A stretch of 64,000 bases of DNA from Chengkuizengella marina (GCF_009910845.1 NZ_SIJB01000004.1:1-64000); one strand, 5' to 3'; positions 34,948 to 44,040 are shown, counted from the stretch's first letter. A program made the numbers and translations. Notes: a model not told the origin generated them from the letters alone.

Positions 34948-35865
34948 ATGAAAATTGCGTTAGCAGGTGGAACTGGATTTATAGGGAAACATCTAAGTCG
35001 TTATTTTTTAGCTCAGAACCATCAAGTTTATGTATTAACACGTAAACCTGATTCTTATGACACTAATCACAACAACCACAAATATATTGGCTGGTCAGTT
35101 GATTCCTCAAGTTTATTAAGAGATAAACTTGAGGGGATGGATGTATTTATCAACTTAGCAGGTGAATCTATTAATCATGGGCGATGGACTGAGCAACAAA
35201 AGGAGAGAATCATTCAAACTCGAATACAAGTTACAGATAATCTCATGAAGTTATTTGGTGAATTAAATGATAAACCCAAATTATTTATCAATGCTTCAGC
35301 TGTTGGATACTATGGTTCATCATTAAATAAAACCTTTACAGAAAAAGATCTTTCTACAAGCGATGATTTTCTAGCTAAAACAGTCCAAAAATGGGAAAAA
35401 CATGCTTCAATAGCAAAGAATTTAGGAATACGTACTGTATATGCTCGTTTCGGTATTGTATTAGACAAACAAGAGGGTGCTTTACCTAAGATGGTTTTAC
35501 CTTATAAATTTTTTGTTGGAGGAAAGGTTGGTACTGGGAAACAATGGTTATCATGGATCTATATAAAGGACGTAGTGAATTTAGTGAATTTTATACTACA
35601 TAATGAAGAAATTGAGGGTGCAGTGAATTTTACTACTCCTTTTCCATTACAAATGAATGAATTTGGAAAAACGATTGGAGAAGTACTTGGTCGTCCACAT
35701 TACCTTCCAGCTCCTAGTTTTGCATTAAAAATGATTTTAGGTGAGATGAGTACATTAGTTTTAGACGGCCAAAAAGTACTGCCTAATAAAGCTCAACAAT
35801 TGGGATTTAAGTTTGAATTTCCTACATTAAGAGAAACCTTAACGGATATTTATCGTATTAAGTAA
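34948..35865 (+). CDS. TIGR01777-family NAD(P)-binding epimerase-like protein
   Basis: A 305-aa extended short-chain dehydrogenase/reductase, paralogue of the gene at 11765-12679. The nucleotide-binding motif is AGGTGFIGKHL at residues 5-15; INLAGESINHGRWTEQQK, INASAVGYYG and GTGKQWLSWIYIKDV are closer to the family norm (YfhF-like) than in the other copy. AAGGGAAGTATTCAA precedes ATG 34948. The function of this family is not established. Confidence 0.88.
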   Translation: MKIALAGGTGFIGKHLSRYFLAQNHQVYVLTRKPDSYDTNHNNHKYIGWSVDSSSLLRDKLEGMDVFINLAGESINHGRWTEQQKERIIQTRIQVTDNLMKLFGELNDKPKLFINASAVGYYGSSLNKTFTEKDLSTSDDFLAKTVQKWEKHASIAKNLGIRTVYARFGIVLDKQEGALPKMVLPYKFFVGGKVGTGKQWLSWIYIKDVVNLVNFILHNEEIEGAVNFTTPFPLQMNEFGKTIGEVLGRPHYLPAPSFALKMILGEMSTLVLDGQKVLPNKAQQLGFKFEFPTLRETLTDIYRIK

Positions 35866-35942
35866 GAGTGAGGCCGACAATCTTATAGCGATATCCATGT
35901 GGTTAACATCGAATTATTTACTTCTTGAACTGGAGGGTTTTT

Positions 35943-36452
35943 ATGAAAAATAATATTGTTTATTTCAAAGATAATTTCTTTTCATCTGGGTTGACTGATA
36001 TTTATGCAGAAAACAAGGAGAAAGTGGGGGAGTTGGACTTAAAAAGCTCTTTTTCAACAAGCATTGAAGTGTGTGATGAAAAAGGATTTACAGTCATAAA
36101 AGGGGGATTTCGTTTTTTTAGTAATAAGTGGGTTATAAGTGATTCTATAGGACATGAATTAGGCATTGTAAGAGCTAAGATATCATTCTTTTCAAAAAAG
36201 TATGTTTATGAAACTAGAAGTAATGAATACCATATCTATTCTCCTAGTTTTTCAAGGCAATATGAGATCACTGACGAAGCACAAAAGTTAGTAGCTCAAT
36301 TTAATAAAATGAATGGATTTTTTGAATCTTCAGCTTATAAATTAACAAATAATTCTACTAAATTATCTACACCTGAACTCGTTGCTATTGTGATGGGGGT
36401 AAATGCAATAACTAAGAGACATAATTCAAGTACAGCAAGCTCGACTACATAA
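35943..36452 (+). CDS. LURP-one/tubby-like domain protein (tentative)
   Basis: A 169-aa protein that seems to consist mostly of a beta-barrel: GELDLKSSFSTSIEV, VIKGGFRFFSNKWVISD and GHELGIVRAKISFFSKKYVY follow the repeated strand pattern of LURP-one/YxjI-type proteins. A weakly hydrophobic stretch (TPELVAIVMGVNAIT) lies near the end. GGAGGGTTTTT precedes ATG 35943. Family assignment is tentative. Confidence 0.6.
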   Translation: MKNNIVYFKDNFFSSGLTDIYAENKEKVGELDLKSSFSTSIEVCDEKGFTVIKGGFRFFSNKWVISDSIGHELGIVRAKISFFSKKYVYETRSNEYHIYSPSFSRQYEITDEAQKLVAQFNKMNGFFESSAYKLTNNSTKLSTPELVAIVMGVNAITKRHNSSTASSTT

Positions 36453-36454
36453 AT

Positions 36455-36862
36455 TTATGATTCTAAACGATGTTTTGAATGACTTTTAATAATTGAAGAA
36501 AGTTTGTTTAGTTTATATTTATGATTTACTATATTGACTGTAAAATCCGCAGCTTCTTTAGGATTCATCAAAAAATCATAACCATTGTAATCAAGAAACA
36601 AGACTAAACATGCGAATGCTGTTCTTTTATTTGCATTTTGAAAGGCATGATTTTTTGATAAGCTCACAAATAAGGCAGCTGCTTTATCAAATATGGAAGG
36701 ATATGCATCTTTTCCAAAAAGAGTATGTTGAGGTCTGAATATCGCTGATTCCAGTAAAGTATGATCTTTAATACCAACTTGTTCTTGTGGACTATATTGA
36801 TTGATTAACAGTTCATTTACTGCAATAACTTCTGGTATGGATAGGAATTGAATATTGCACAT
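36455..36862 (-). CDS. doc: Doc/Fic-type toxin (death-on-curing family)
   Basis: A 135-aa toxin. The Fic/Doc active site HAFQNANKR is at residues 72-80, matching HxFxNANKR of Doc, which phosphorylates EF-Tu and halts translation. N-terminal IPEVIAVNELLINQYS is typical of the family. Length and all core residues look intact. It begins one base after the antitoxin stop, so the two are co-translated. Placement of toxin after antitoxin is the usual order. Confidence 0.88.
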   Translation of the reverse strand: MCNIQFLSIPEVIAVNELLINQYSPQEQVGIKDHTLLESAIFRPQHTLFGKDAYPSIFDKAAALFVSLSKNHAFQNANKRTAFACLVLFLDYNGYDFLMNPKEAADFTVNIVNHKYKLNKLSSIIKSHSKHRLES

Positions 36863-36863
36863 T

Positions 36864-37109
36864 TTAACGGTCCTTCAATTCTATAAATGTTTCATCATAT
36901 CGATCTACTATTTTCTGCATGGATTTAAGAAACTTTGGATTAAATCCCCTTGGTAAATCCACTTTATTTGTTTTTTTAATTATAATGGTTTCCTCCTTTT
37001 CATCTACTTCTACAGACACGTTATCACCTAAATTAGCATTAATTTTTTTTAAAGCATCTGTCATTGTAACACCAAGACTATTCCCTATTTTTGTTACTTT
37101 ACGATCCAT
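36864..37109 (-). CDS. AbrB/MazE-type antitoxin partner of Doc
   Basis: An 81-aa protein. Residues 1-45 form a swapped-hairpin AbrB DNA-binding domain (RKVTKIGNSLGVTMTDALKK, then VSVEVDEKEETIIIKK). The C-terminal half (DLPRGFNPKFLKSMQKIVDR) likely inhibits the toxin. The gene directly precedes doc and should autoregulate the pair. An upstream inverted repeat GTTATTACCGTTATAAC (37130-37146) is a candidate operator. AAAGAGAGAAGGAG-like sequence (GAGGAGAG) precedes the ATG. Confidence 0.85.
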   Translation of the reverse strand: MDRKVTKIGNSLGVTMTDALKKINANLGDNVSVEVDEKEETIIIKKTNKVDLPRGFNPKFLKSMQKIVDRYDETFIELKDR

Positions 37110-37200
37110 TTTTTTCTCTCCTCACAGATTGTTATTACCGTTATAACAATATTAACTTATTATGAAAAAAATGTAAATAAAGAATATTTGGAAATAAGTA

Positions 37201-38157
37201 TTAATTTATAATATACATTTTCCTCAAGTCTTCTAGTTTTTCTTTAATGTTTTCCACCATCTTTTGAGGTTGAAGAACATGAGCATGTCTGCCCATACTG
37301 AAAAAATAATCTGCAAAGTACACTATGTCATTTTTATCCATGTCCATGTTTAATTCTCCGCCTCCATCATTAAATTTTTGAAGATGTTTATCTAAATAAG
37401 TGTCCATTTGGCATCTTCGAAACCCTTCTTTTGTAAACCGAACTTTCAAATGAACTAGTGAAGTTGAATCTTTATTGTTATCGTGATGATACCATTTAAT
37501 AACATCAAAACTACTTAAGTCTACACTATTTTGCTCCTCTGTTTCTTCTAATGTTAATATACGATCGGCTCTAAACAAACGAACCTCTAATCTTTTAAAG
37601 CAGTATGCAGGACAATACCAAAAGCCGTTTTGAGAATACACTCCAATGGGCTGGATTTTACGACTACTAGTTTCATTTAAAGAATCATATGTAATTGTGA
37701 TTACTTTTTGTTGGGTGGCTGCTTCTAATAATGACTGCAAATAAGGGGTTGATTGCTGTCTTGTAGGTGTCCAAAAAACCATTCTATTTTTCATACTATC
37801 AATTCTTGTTTTTATATCTTTAGCTAGATGATGATAAAACTTATTTAAAGCAGAAACGGAATCAGACTCAAACGGTAGATCTTTATAAAATTGTAATGAT
37901 TGATAGGCAAAAAACATCGCAATTGCTTCTTTTTCAGTAAAAGTAATTGGAGGAAGCATTCGTTCCTTAAGTATTGTATATCCTCCAGCAGCTCCCACCT
38001 CTGAATACAAAGGCACACCGAGTTCCTGTAGATCCAACAAATCTCTTTGAATGGTTCTTAAAGAAACATTAAATTCCTCAGCTAACTGCTTTGCTGTAAA
38101 TTGACGTTTATCATTGATATACATAATCAGTTCAACTAATCGTTTAGATTTATTCAT
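37201..38157 (-). CDS. HTH/WYL-domain transcriptional regulator (YobV-like)
   Basis: A 318-aa regulator. The N-terminal DeoR-like HTH is FTAKQLAEEFNVSLRTIQRD at residues 19-38; residues 140-230 hold the WYL domain (ITITYDSLNETSSRKIQPIG, YCPAYCFKRLEVRLFRADRI) and a WCX end follows. It is divergent from the effector-binding-domain gene 168 bases away. B. subtilis has the same pair as yobV-yobU, so the two probably work together; the ligand is unknown. Confidence 0.85.
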   Translation of the reverse strand: MNKSKRLVELIMYINDKRQFTAKQLAEEFNVSLRTIQRDLLDLQELGVPLYSEVGAAGGYTILKERMLPPITFTEKEAIAMFFAYQSLQFYKDLPFESDSVSALNKFYHHLAKDIKTRIDSMKNRMVFWTPTRQQSTPYLQSLLEAATQQKVITITYDSLNETSSRKIQPIGVYSQNGFWYCPAYCFKRLEVRLFRADRILTLEETEEQNSVDLSSFDVIKWYHHDNNKDSTSLVHLKVRFTKEGFRRCQMDTYLDKHLQKFNDGGGELNMDMDKNDIVYFADYFFSMGRHAHVLQPQKMVENIKEKLEDLRKMYIIN

Positions 38158-38325
38158 TGTAATCTCCTATCCCCATAATCTTTACGTTTATATACAATAC
38201 AATCATTTAAAAATATGAATCAATTTTCATTATAAACAATTTTTCATAAAACTACGACATGATTTGTCATAATTCAATGGTAAATTTAGTTTGTAAGATA
38301 AAACAATGATTTAGGAGGAGTTATA

Positions 38326-38823
38326 ATGAAAAATCAAACCCCTACGCTAGAACCTACTTTTGTTAAAAAGGATGAATTTAAAATTGCAGGATTGCAGTGT
38401 CGTTCACAGATGAAGGAAAATGAAGATCAAAAAGAAATTGGTCAATTGTGGGAACAATTTATGGGATCTATGCCAAACATAAAAAATAAAACAAAAGCAA
38501 ATACCACTTATGGTCTATGCTTTGATTTTGATCCACAGACTAATGAATACTCTTATGTAAGTGGAGTTGAGATTGATGATTCAAATATTTCACTGCCAGA
38601 CAAAGTTGTTGTAAAAACAATCCCTGCAAGTCGTTATGCTGTATTTACGTATAAAGGAGATATGAACGGAGTGGGAGATGCTTTTAAGTATATATACGAA
38701 ACATGGCTGCCTCAATCTGGGGAAAAACCTCTTGATGATTATTCTTTTGAACTTTATGATGAAAGATTTTTAGGGCCAAACGATAAAAATTCTGAAACGG
38801 ATATCTACATTCCTCTTAAATAA
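38326..38823 (+). CDS. GyrI-like/effector-binding-domain protein (YobU-like)
   Basis: A 165-aa SOUL/GyrI-like protein: PTFVKKDEFKIAGLQCRSQM at the start, TYGLCFDFDPQTNEYSYVSG in the middle, and VKTIPASRYAVFTYKGDMN plus ETWLPQSGEKPLDDYSFELY near the end, as in AraC-type effector-binding domains. Such domains bind small molecules. It faces the WYL regulator and may present or remove its ligand. TTTAGGAGGAGT precedes the ATG. Confidence 0.85.
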   Translation: MKNQTPTLEPTFVKKDEFKIAGLQCRSQMKENEDQKEIGQLWEQFMGSMPNIKNKTKANTTYGLCFDFDPQTNEYSYVSGVEIDDSNISLPDKVVVKTIPASRYAVFTYKGDMNGVGDAFKYIYETWLPQSGEKPLDDYSFELYDERFLGPNDKNSETDIYIPLK

Positions 38824-38832
38824 ATAAACATA

Positions 38833-38858
38833 GTGGGAGCTAATGGGTTAGTTCCCAC
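38833..38858. terminator. Hairpin between converging genes
   Basis: GTGGGAGCTA pairs with TAGTTCCCAC with one G-T pair over a 6-base loop. T-runs are weak, so it is a probable rather than certain terminator. Confidence 0.5.
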
Positions 38859-38867
38859 AAAATTCAT

Positions 38868-39407
38868 TCATTTCTTAAAAAACTTCTTCTTACAGCAAAA
38901 ATGTGTTTTTTTAAAAATGGTTGTACTGACTTGCAGATCTACTCTATAATCCTCGCTAATGCCAGGTTTCTCAATAAATCCTCGAACTTGAGTTTCAATG
39001 TTCACTTCTCTACAAGGTGGACTAGGGTCGTCTGCTTGCATGGTTACAGTAACAATCGGTAAAAAAGAAAGGATTTCATTTTCTGCTATAGCTTCATCAA
39101 AAAGAATGGAAGCTGCTTTTCCATCAGGAGATATATTAATAGCTGATCCCCCTGGTACTTCTGGACCTTGGACTAAATTTAAAATAATCGTATTTGTATC
39201 CGTAACTAACTGAAAATCTATGCTGTCAACTGTTACAATTGCATCCCCATTCGGATCTAGTGCATTTAATATAGCATTCACATTTAAGTTAAAGATTTGA
39301 TCAGGGCAAACGATCGCAGGTACAATCGTTTCAAAGGAACCTGAATTAGCTGGGATTGTTTGCACATCTATATTTTGTCTCTTACAATGATTAACCAAAT
39401 TTTTCAT
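38868..39407 (-). CDS. Hypothetical protein, possibly spore-related
   Basis: A 179-aa protein without signal peptide. The body reads as beta-rich repeats (FNLNVNAILNALDPNGDAIV, then VDSIDFQLVTDTNTIILNLV), and it ends in a short Cys/Lys cluster CCKKKFFKK. A CPDQ near residue 34 and PPCREVN near 132 add cysteines. GGGAGATGAAAA precedes the ATG. Cys-rich ends are common in Bacillales spore coat proteins, but I recognise no family and no sigma-K or sigma-E promoter was defined. Confidence 0.6.
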   Translation of the reverse strand: MKNLVNHCKRQNIDVQTIPANSGSFETIVPAIVCPDQIFNLNVNAILNALDPNGDAIVTVDSIDFQLVTDTNTIILNLVQGPEVPGGSAINISPDGKAASILFDEAIAENEILSFLPIVTVTMQADDPSPPCREVNIETQVRGFIEKPGISEDYRVDLQVSTTIFKKTHFCCKKKFFKK

Positions 39408-39594
39408 CTCCCTTCTTTCATTTATTTTATTGTATGTCCTGAGAGATCATATTGTTTACAACATGAACAAAAATGGTCATTTATACATTTAAATACCATT
39501 TTATTTATTTTATTTTAATGTGAATTTTGTCTTTATCTGATATAGTTACTTGTGTAAGACAATATGTGATATAAAAACAGGGGGAAATCAATAG

Positions 39595-40578
39595 ATGAAT
39601 GAAATTAAAAATAAAAGTTCAAATTTATGGATCATCATGTCGTTTATTATAGCGGGATTAATAGCTTTATCCATCGTAACTGCATTGAATTCAAACACAA
39701 CTGTTGCTAATGATGGACAAAGCTCTGAAAGCAATGAACAAGCAGCATCAGAATCCGATGTAGTGGCGATAGTTAATGATGAGCAAATCGATAAAAACAA
39801 GCTTTTTGATTTAATGGTTCAACAATTAGGGAAAGAAACATCTGGGGCTTTGGTTCAACAACTCATTGACCAAACTTTAGTTTCTCAAGAGTTAGCAAAA
39901 AAAGGATTAGTTGTGACAGACGAAGAATTAGCAAATGGTATATCTAAAGAAATTGAAAATTTTAAAGCTTCATTTGGTTCTGAAGAAGAAGTGGAAGCTT
40001 ATTTACTTCAATATGGAATGTCTATGGAAGACTATGAAAAAATTGTAGAAGATATGGTTCCATTCCAACTTGAGATTGAAAAATTATTTGAATCAGAAAT
40101 TGATGTAACAGATGAAGAAATTACAAAATATTATGAAGAAAATTTATCTTTTTATACAGAAAATGAGCAAGTGAAAGCCTCTCATATATTAGTGGAAACC
40201 AAAGAAGAAGCTGAAGCTATCATGCAACAAATTAATGATGGTGTAGATTTTGCAGAGCTAGCTAAAGAGCATTCAATCGATCCAGGAAGTGGTGCTAATG
40301 GAGGAGATTTAGGCTTCTTTGGACGTGATATGATGGTACCTGAATTTGAGGAAGCCGCTTTTAATTTATCCGTTGGTGAAATGAGTGAAATCGTACAAAG
40401 TGAATTTGGGTTCCATATCATTAAAGTAACTGATAAAAAAGAAGCAAAAACACCTACTCTTGAGGAAAAACAAGAAGAAATCAAAGAAGAGTTAATCAAA
40501 GTAAAAACTAGTGAACAATACCAATTATGGATTGAAGAAGTTAAAACAGAATCAGAAATTGAAGTTTTATTTAACTAA
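39595..40578 (+). CDS. Membrane-anchored PrsA/SurA-type peptidyl-prolyl isomerase
   Basis: A 327-aa foldase. An N-terminal anchor helix (residues 11-30) replaces the usual lipobox Cys of PrsA. A SurA-N-like chaperone region follows (about 55-170), and the parvulin domain covers about 195-290 with KASHILVETKEEAEAIM, GGDLGFFGRDMMVPEFEEA and EFGFHIIKV. It should help fold exported proteins at the outer side of the membrane. A strong terminator follows, so it is monocistronic. Confidence 0.85.
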   Translation: MNEIKNKSSNLWIIMSFIIAGLIALSIVTALNSNTTVANDGQSSESNEQAASESDVVAIVNDEQIDKNKLFDLMVQQLGKETSGALVQQLIDQTLVSQELAKKGLVVTDEELANGISKEIENFKASFGSEEEVEAYLLQYGMSMEDYEKIVEDMVPFQLEIEKLFESEIDVTDEEITKYYEENLSFYTENEQVKASHILVETKEEAEAIMQQINDGVDFAELAKEHSIDPGSGANGGDLGFFGRDMMVPEFEEAAFNLSVGEMSEIVQSEFGFHIIKVTDKKEAKTPTLEEKQEEIKEELIKVKTSEQYQLWIEEVKTESEIEVLFN

Positions 40579-40590
40579 ACAAAATATAAT

Positions 40591-40638
40591 AAAAGTACCA
40601 TTCACTTTTTATAAGAAGATGAATGGTACTTTTATTTT
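40591..40638 (+). terminator. Terminator after the foldase gene
   Basis: AAAAGTACCATTCA pairs perfectly with TGAATGGTACTTTT over a 15-base loop, followed by ATTTTTG. Confidence 0.9.
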
Positions 40639-40665
40639 TGTTATAATATAAGAATTATAACTTTG

Positions 40666-40690
40666 AGAGGCTCCGATAGGAGCTTTTGTT
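40666..40690 (+). repeat. Short hairpin repeat, copy 1
   Basis: The core GCTCCGATAGGAGCTTTT folds into a 5-bp stem with a GATA loop plus T-run. All 25 bases are identical to 58767-58791, and a variant lies at 45492-45516. It stands 41 bases before the Dabb gene. Confidence 0.7.
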
Positions 40691-40730
40691 GTTAAATACT
40701 ATCATATGATCAAAATAAGGAGCTTTATTC

Positions 40731-41018
40731 ATGATAAAACATATTGTATTTTTCAAACTAAAAGACGGGAGTCAAGAAAATATCACTAAAACGAAGGATG
40801 TACTATTAAGTATGAAAGGGAAAATACCAGTTGTACGCCACATAGAGGTTGGTATAGATGTTCTTCGCTCGGAACGTTCCTATGATCTATCCTTGATTAT
40901 TGAAGTAGATTCACTTGAGGATCTTGATCAATATCAAATACATCCGGTTCATAAGGAGATCATTTCTTACATAGGGTCAGTAAAAGAATCTGTTGTTGTT
41001 GTAGATTATGAATTCTAA
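40731..41018 (+). CDS. Dabb-domain (stress-responsive A/B barrel) protein
   Basis: A 95-aa single-domain protein: IKHIVFFKLKDGSQENITKT, then IPVVRHIEVGIDVLRSERSY and a late HPVHKEIISYIGSV, the typical Dabb pattern of a ferredoxin-like dimeric barrel. The family role is mostly unknown. AAGGAGCTTTATTC precedes the ATG. The MFS gene begins three bases after its stop, so both are probably in one operon. Confidence 0.85.
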   Translation: MIKHIVFFKLKDGSQENITKTKDVLLSMKGKIPVVRHIEVGIDVLRSERSYDLSLIIEVDSLEDLDQYQIHPVHKEIISYIGSVKESVVVVDYEF

Positions 41019-41021
41019 TTT

Positions 41022-42539
41022 ATGATAACAGAATTAAGTCAGAAACAATCTCTAAGACCCCTTATTCTCGTCTCCATTATGCTTGCTATGTTTATGTCAG
41101 CGATCGAAGCGACCATTGTTACTACAGCTTTACCAAGTATAGCAGCTGAGTTGGGTGGTTTTTCATTATATAGTTGGGTATTTGCAGTTTATTTATTTAT
41201 GCAGGCTGTGACTGTTCCTATCTATGGTAAACTCGCTGATTTATATGGAAGAAAGCCTGTTTTTACATTTGGTGTCATTTGTTTTTTAATTGGCTCTATT
41301 TTATGTGGATTCGCTCCCAATATGTTGTTATTAATTGTTTTTCGATTTATACAAGGTTTGGGTGCCGGTGCTGTACAACCTATTGCTATAACGATTATTG
41401 GCGACATATATTCTATGGAAGAACGAGGGAAAATCCAAGGTTATTTGGCTAGTGTTTGGGGATTTTCAGCCATCATTGGACCTACTCTGGGTGGTTTTTT
41501 GGTAGAGTATATTAATTGGTCTTGGGTGTTTTGGATTAATATTCCTATTGGTATTATAGCCTTGTGTGGCATTTTAGTTTTTCTTAAAGAGGATTTTGAG
41601 AAGAAAAAACATAAAATTGATTATATCGGTACGATTCTTTTAGTTGTGTTTATTAGTGCATTAATGATCCTATTATTACGAGGTGGGGTTACCTGGCCTT
41701 GGCTATCTGGACCAGTATTTTTAATTGTGTTTTTGACTGCTTTTGCTTTTGTTTTGTTTATGCTTCAGGAAAAAACTACAGAAGAACCGATTATGCCAAT
41801 GTGGATATGGAAGTATAGATTAATATTAGTTGCCAACGTGGTTTCTTTAATAACGGGTATTCTTTTAATGGGCATATCTAACTTTTTACCTACCTTTGTC
41901 CAAGGTGTTATGGAGAGGTCACCTAAAGAAGCTGGTTTTGTATTGGCTTTGATGTCCATTGGATGGCCGATAGCTTCAACCATTGCAAGTAAAACGATGA
42001 TAAAATTTGGGTTTCAAAATGTTGCTAGGTTTGGAACTGTTTTTTTAATTTTAGGATCTAGTTTATTCTTGTTTATAAATCAACAAAATGGAGTCATATT
42101 TGGAGGTATTGGTGCTTTTCTAATTGGGATTGGAATGGGATTGACAAGTACAATATTCACAGTTTCGATTCAAAGTAGTGTGGAATGGAACAACAGAGGA
42201 GTAGTGACAGCCTCTAATATGTTTATGAGAATGATGGGTACCACAATCGGTGCTTCATTATTTGGTGGGATTATTAATACAAGGATGATTCAATATTTAG
42301 AAAAGGTTCAATTGTCAGAAGAAATAGACCTTAACCTTGATTTAACTAATCATATTTTAGATCCAGAAAAACGTAAAGAATTATCTAGTGGAGTGGTACA
42401 AGCATTGCAGGATGGCTTAACTTTTTCATTGCATACCGTTTATACTATTGTTTTTGTACTTGCGATTATCAGTTTTATACTCGTCAATTACATGCCTAAA
42501 GCACCCCAATACAATTCCACAAAAGTGACTAATAGATGA
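41022..42539 (+). CDS. DHA2-type 14-TM MFS drug transporter
   Basis: A 505-aa efflux pump with about 14 hydrophobic helices. Helix 1 motif FMSAIEATIVTTALPSIAAE, loop 2-3 motif GKLADLYGRKPVF and helix 5 motif C (WGFSAIIGPTLGGFLVEY) mark a proton-coupled drug exporter of the EmrB/QacA group. The start has no clear ribosome binding site, consistent with translation coupled to the Dabb gene ending just before. The substrate is unknown. Confidence 0.88.
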   Translation: MITELSQKQSLRPLILVSIMLAMFMSAIEATIVTTALPSIAAELGGFSLYSWVFAVYLFMQAVTVPIYGKLADLYGRKPVFTFGVICFLIGSILCGFAPNMLLLIVFRFIQGLGAGAVQPIAITIIGDIYSMEERGKIQGYLASVWGFSAIIGPTLGGFLVEYINWSWVFWINIPIGIIALCGILVFLKEDFEKKKHKIDYIGTILLVVFISALMILLLRGGVTWPWLSGPVFLIVFLTAFAFVLFMLQEKTTEEPIMPMWIWKYRLILVANVVSLITGILLMGISNFLPTFVQGVMERSPKEAGFVLALMSIGWPIASTIASKTMIKFGFQNVARFGTVFLILGSSLFLFINQQNGVIFGGIGAFLIGIGMGLTSTIFTVSIQSSVEWNNRGVVTASNMFMRMMGTTIGASLFGGIINTRMIQYLEKVQLSEEIDLNLDLTNHILDPEKRKELSSGVVQALQDGLTFSLHTVYTIVFVLAIISFILVNYMPKAPQYNSTKVTNR

Positions 42540-42563
42540 ATCAAAGTTAGATATGGAAAAGGG

Positions 42564-42686
42564 ATGATGAAGTTGGAATTAAAAGATGTCATGGAAGCAC
42601 TAACTATTTTGTTAGTTATAGTTTTTACCTTTATATTTATCATTGGATGGGCAAAAATTAAAAGTAAGAAACGTAATAAAAAATAA
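42564..42686 (+). CDS. Small single-span membrane protein (40 aa)
   Basis: Starting at ATG 42564 (or the adjacent ATG 42567), the frame encodes MKLELKDVMEALTILLVIVF, FIFIIGWAKIKS and a strongly basic end KKRNKK. It has one membrane helix with positive C-terminus. GGAAAAGG just before the ATG is a moderate binding site. It lies between the MFS pump and the DUF86 gene on the same strand with short gaps. No family is recognised. Confidence 0.5.
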   Translation: MMKLELKDVMEALTILLVIVFTFIFIIGWAKIKSKKRNKK

Positions 42687-42705
42687 GGAAGGGAGGATAG
42701 ATTTT

Positions 42706-43137
42706 ATGTATTATGTCAATCAAAATCAAATTGATAAAAGACTTGAATTTATCAATTGGCTTGTAGAAACTATACCGCAAACTTTAGACAATGAATCAGT
42801 GTCTGATAAAGCAATTCTATTCTTAGCACAAGAAAGAATTTTACATTTGGCATTAGAATCAGTTACGGACGTTGGAAGTTATATCATTGACGGGTTTTTG
42901 ATGAGAGATGCAAGCAGTTATGAGGATATTATTGAGATATTGCATGGTGAAAAAGTATTTCCATCTCATCTATTAGAGACGTTATTAAATTTAGTGAAAA
43001 TGAGGAAAAAAATAGTTCAGGAATACTTTCATTTAGATCGAAATGAGGTTTATCCTATATTACTTGAGCTACCGACAACTCTTTCAGAATTTTCACATAG
43101 TATATCAATTTATTTAAAACATGAACTCAATTCATAA
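42706..43137 (+). CDS. DUF86/HepT-like protein (YutE-like)
   Basis: A 143-aa all-helical protein. ILFLAQERILHLALESVTDVG and MRKKIVQEYFHLD match the DUF86/HepT fold; the RxxxxY-type motif corresponds to the nuclease motif of HepT toxins. No MntA-like nucleotidyltransferase antitoxin is adjacent, so it is more likely the housekeeping YutE type found in Bacillus. GAAGGGAGG precedes ATG 42706. Confidence 0.8.
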   Translation: MYYVNQNQIDKRLEFINWLVETIPQTLDNESVSDKAILFLAQERILHLALESVTDVGSYIIDGFLMRDASSYEDIIEILHGEKVFPSHLLETLLNLVKMRKKIVQEYFHLDRNEVYPILLELPTTLSEFSHSISIYLKHELNS

Positions 43138-43234
43138 TAAAAACAGCTTTCTAAACTTTTGATACATAGTTGTTTAATAATTTACTTATTCTATTAAATA
43201 CGTTAAAATGAGGGTAAGTAAAGGGTGATGTAGA

Positions 43235-43864
43235 ATGAACCAAGAAGCTTCCACTCGTAACATGATACTTAATATGCTAAAACTTAAAAGTTCTTTAAGT
43301 GTCAGTGAAATGGCTAAGCAACTAAACATTACAGAAATGGCTGTCCGAAGACATTTAAATACTTTAGATCGTGATGAATTGATTACTTCAGATTTAATTA
43401 GGAAGTCAATGGGCAGACCTACACACGTTTATTCTCTAACCAAAAAAGCAGATGATTTATTCCCTAAAAACTATCATAAATTTACTTTAGACATTTTAGA
43501 TGAGCTAGTAAGTGAATTTGGAAATGATGCAGTGGAAAAGCTTTTTGAAGGAAGAGAGAATAAACTCTTTTTAAAATATGATGATAGAATGTACGGTAAA
43601 GATCTAGAAAAGAAGGTTGAAGAATTAGTTGAGATTCAAAAAGAAACAGGTTACATGGCAGAGTTTGACATTAATGATGAAGGAAATTATATCTTAATGG
43701 AGTATAATTGTCCTATAGCCCAAGTGGCAAATCAATATCAACAAGCTTGCGAATGTGAGTTATCGTTATTTAAAAAATTATTAGAAACAGATGTAGAGCG
43801 TACCGAATGTATTGCAAAAGGTGGAAATAAATGCACTTATATTGTTCAAAATAATGAAAATTGA
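43235..43864 (+). CDS. HTH regulator with a cysteine cluster (SufR-like)
   Basis: A 209-aa regulator. Residues 10-65 form a winged helix (SLSVSEMAKQLNITEMAVRR), and the C-terminal third carries cysteines in YNCPIAQVANQYQQACECE and ERTECIAKGGNKCTY, with C-x12-C and C-x7-C spacing. This pattern resembles iron-sulfur binding SufR-type repressors. No suf gene is in the window. AAGGGTGATGTAGA precedes the ATG. A terminator follows. Confidence 0.8.
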   Translation: MNQEASTRNMILNMLKLKSSLSVSEMAKQLNITEMAVRRHLNTLDRDELITSDLIRKSMGRPTHVYSLTKKADDLFPKNYHKFTLDILDELVSEFGNDAVEKLFEGRENKLFLKYDDRMYGKDLEKKVEELVEIQKETGYMAEFDINDEGNYILMEYNCPIAQVANQYQQACECELSLFKKLLETDVERTECIAKGGNKCTYIVQNNEN

Positions 43865-43906
43865 AACAAATATTTCATCGAGATTAAAAAAAATCATGGT
43901 TTAACT

Positions 43907-43943
43907 AAGTGAAGTGTTCAAATATGAATACTTCACTTTTTTT
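43907..43943 (+). terminator. Terminator after the SufR-like gene
   Basis: AAGTGAAGT pairs with ACTTCACTT and is followed by five T. Confidence 0.85.
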
Positions 43944-44040
43944 GTGTCAAAACAGAGTTTACTTTCTTATAATATAGAGTATGAAATGGGCAATCGTCTA
44001 AATCATGAGTTAACTCTAATTTCTAATTGAGGTGAAATTA

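Noticed and set aside
43235-43864. DUF86 protein and the following regulator considered as a HepT/MntA toxin-antitoxin pair
   Set aside because: The neighbour is a winged-helix regulator with cysteines, not a nucleotidyltransferase antitoxin.
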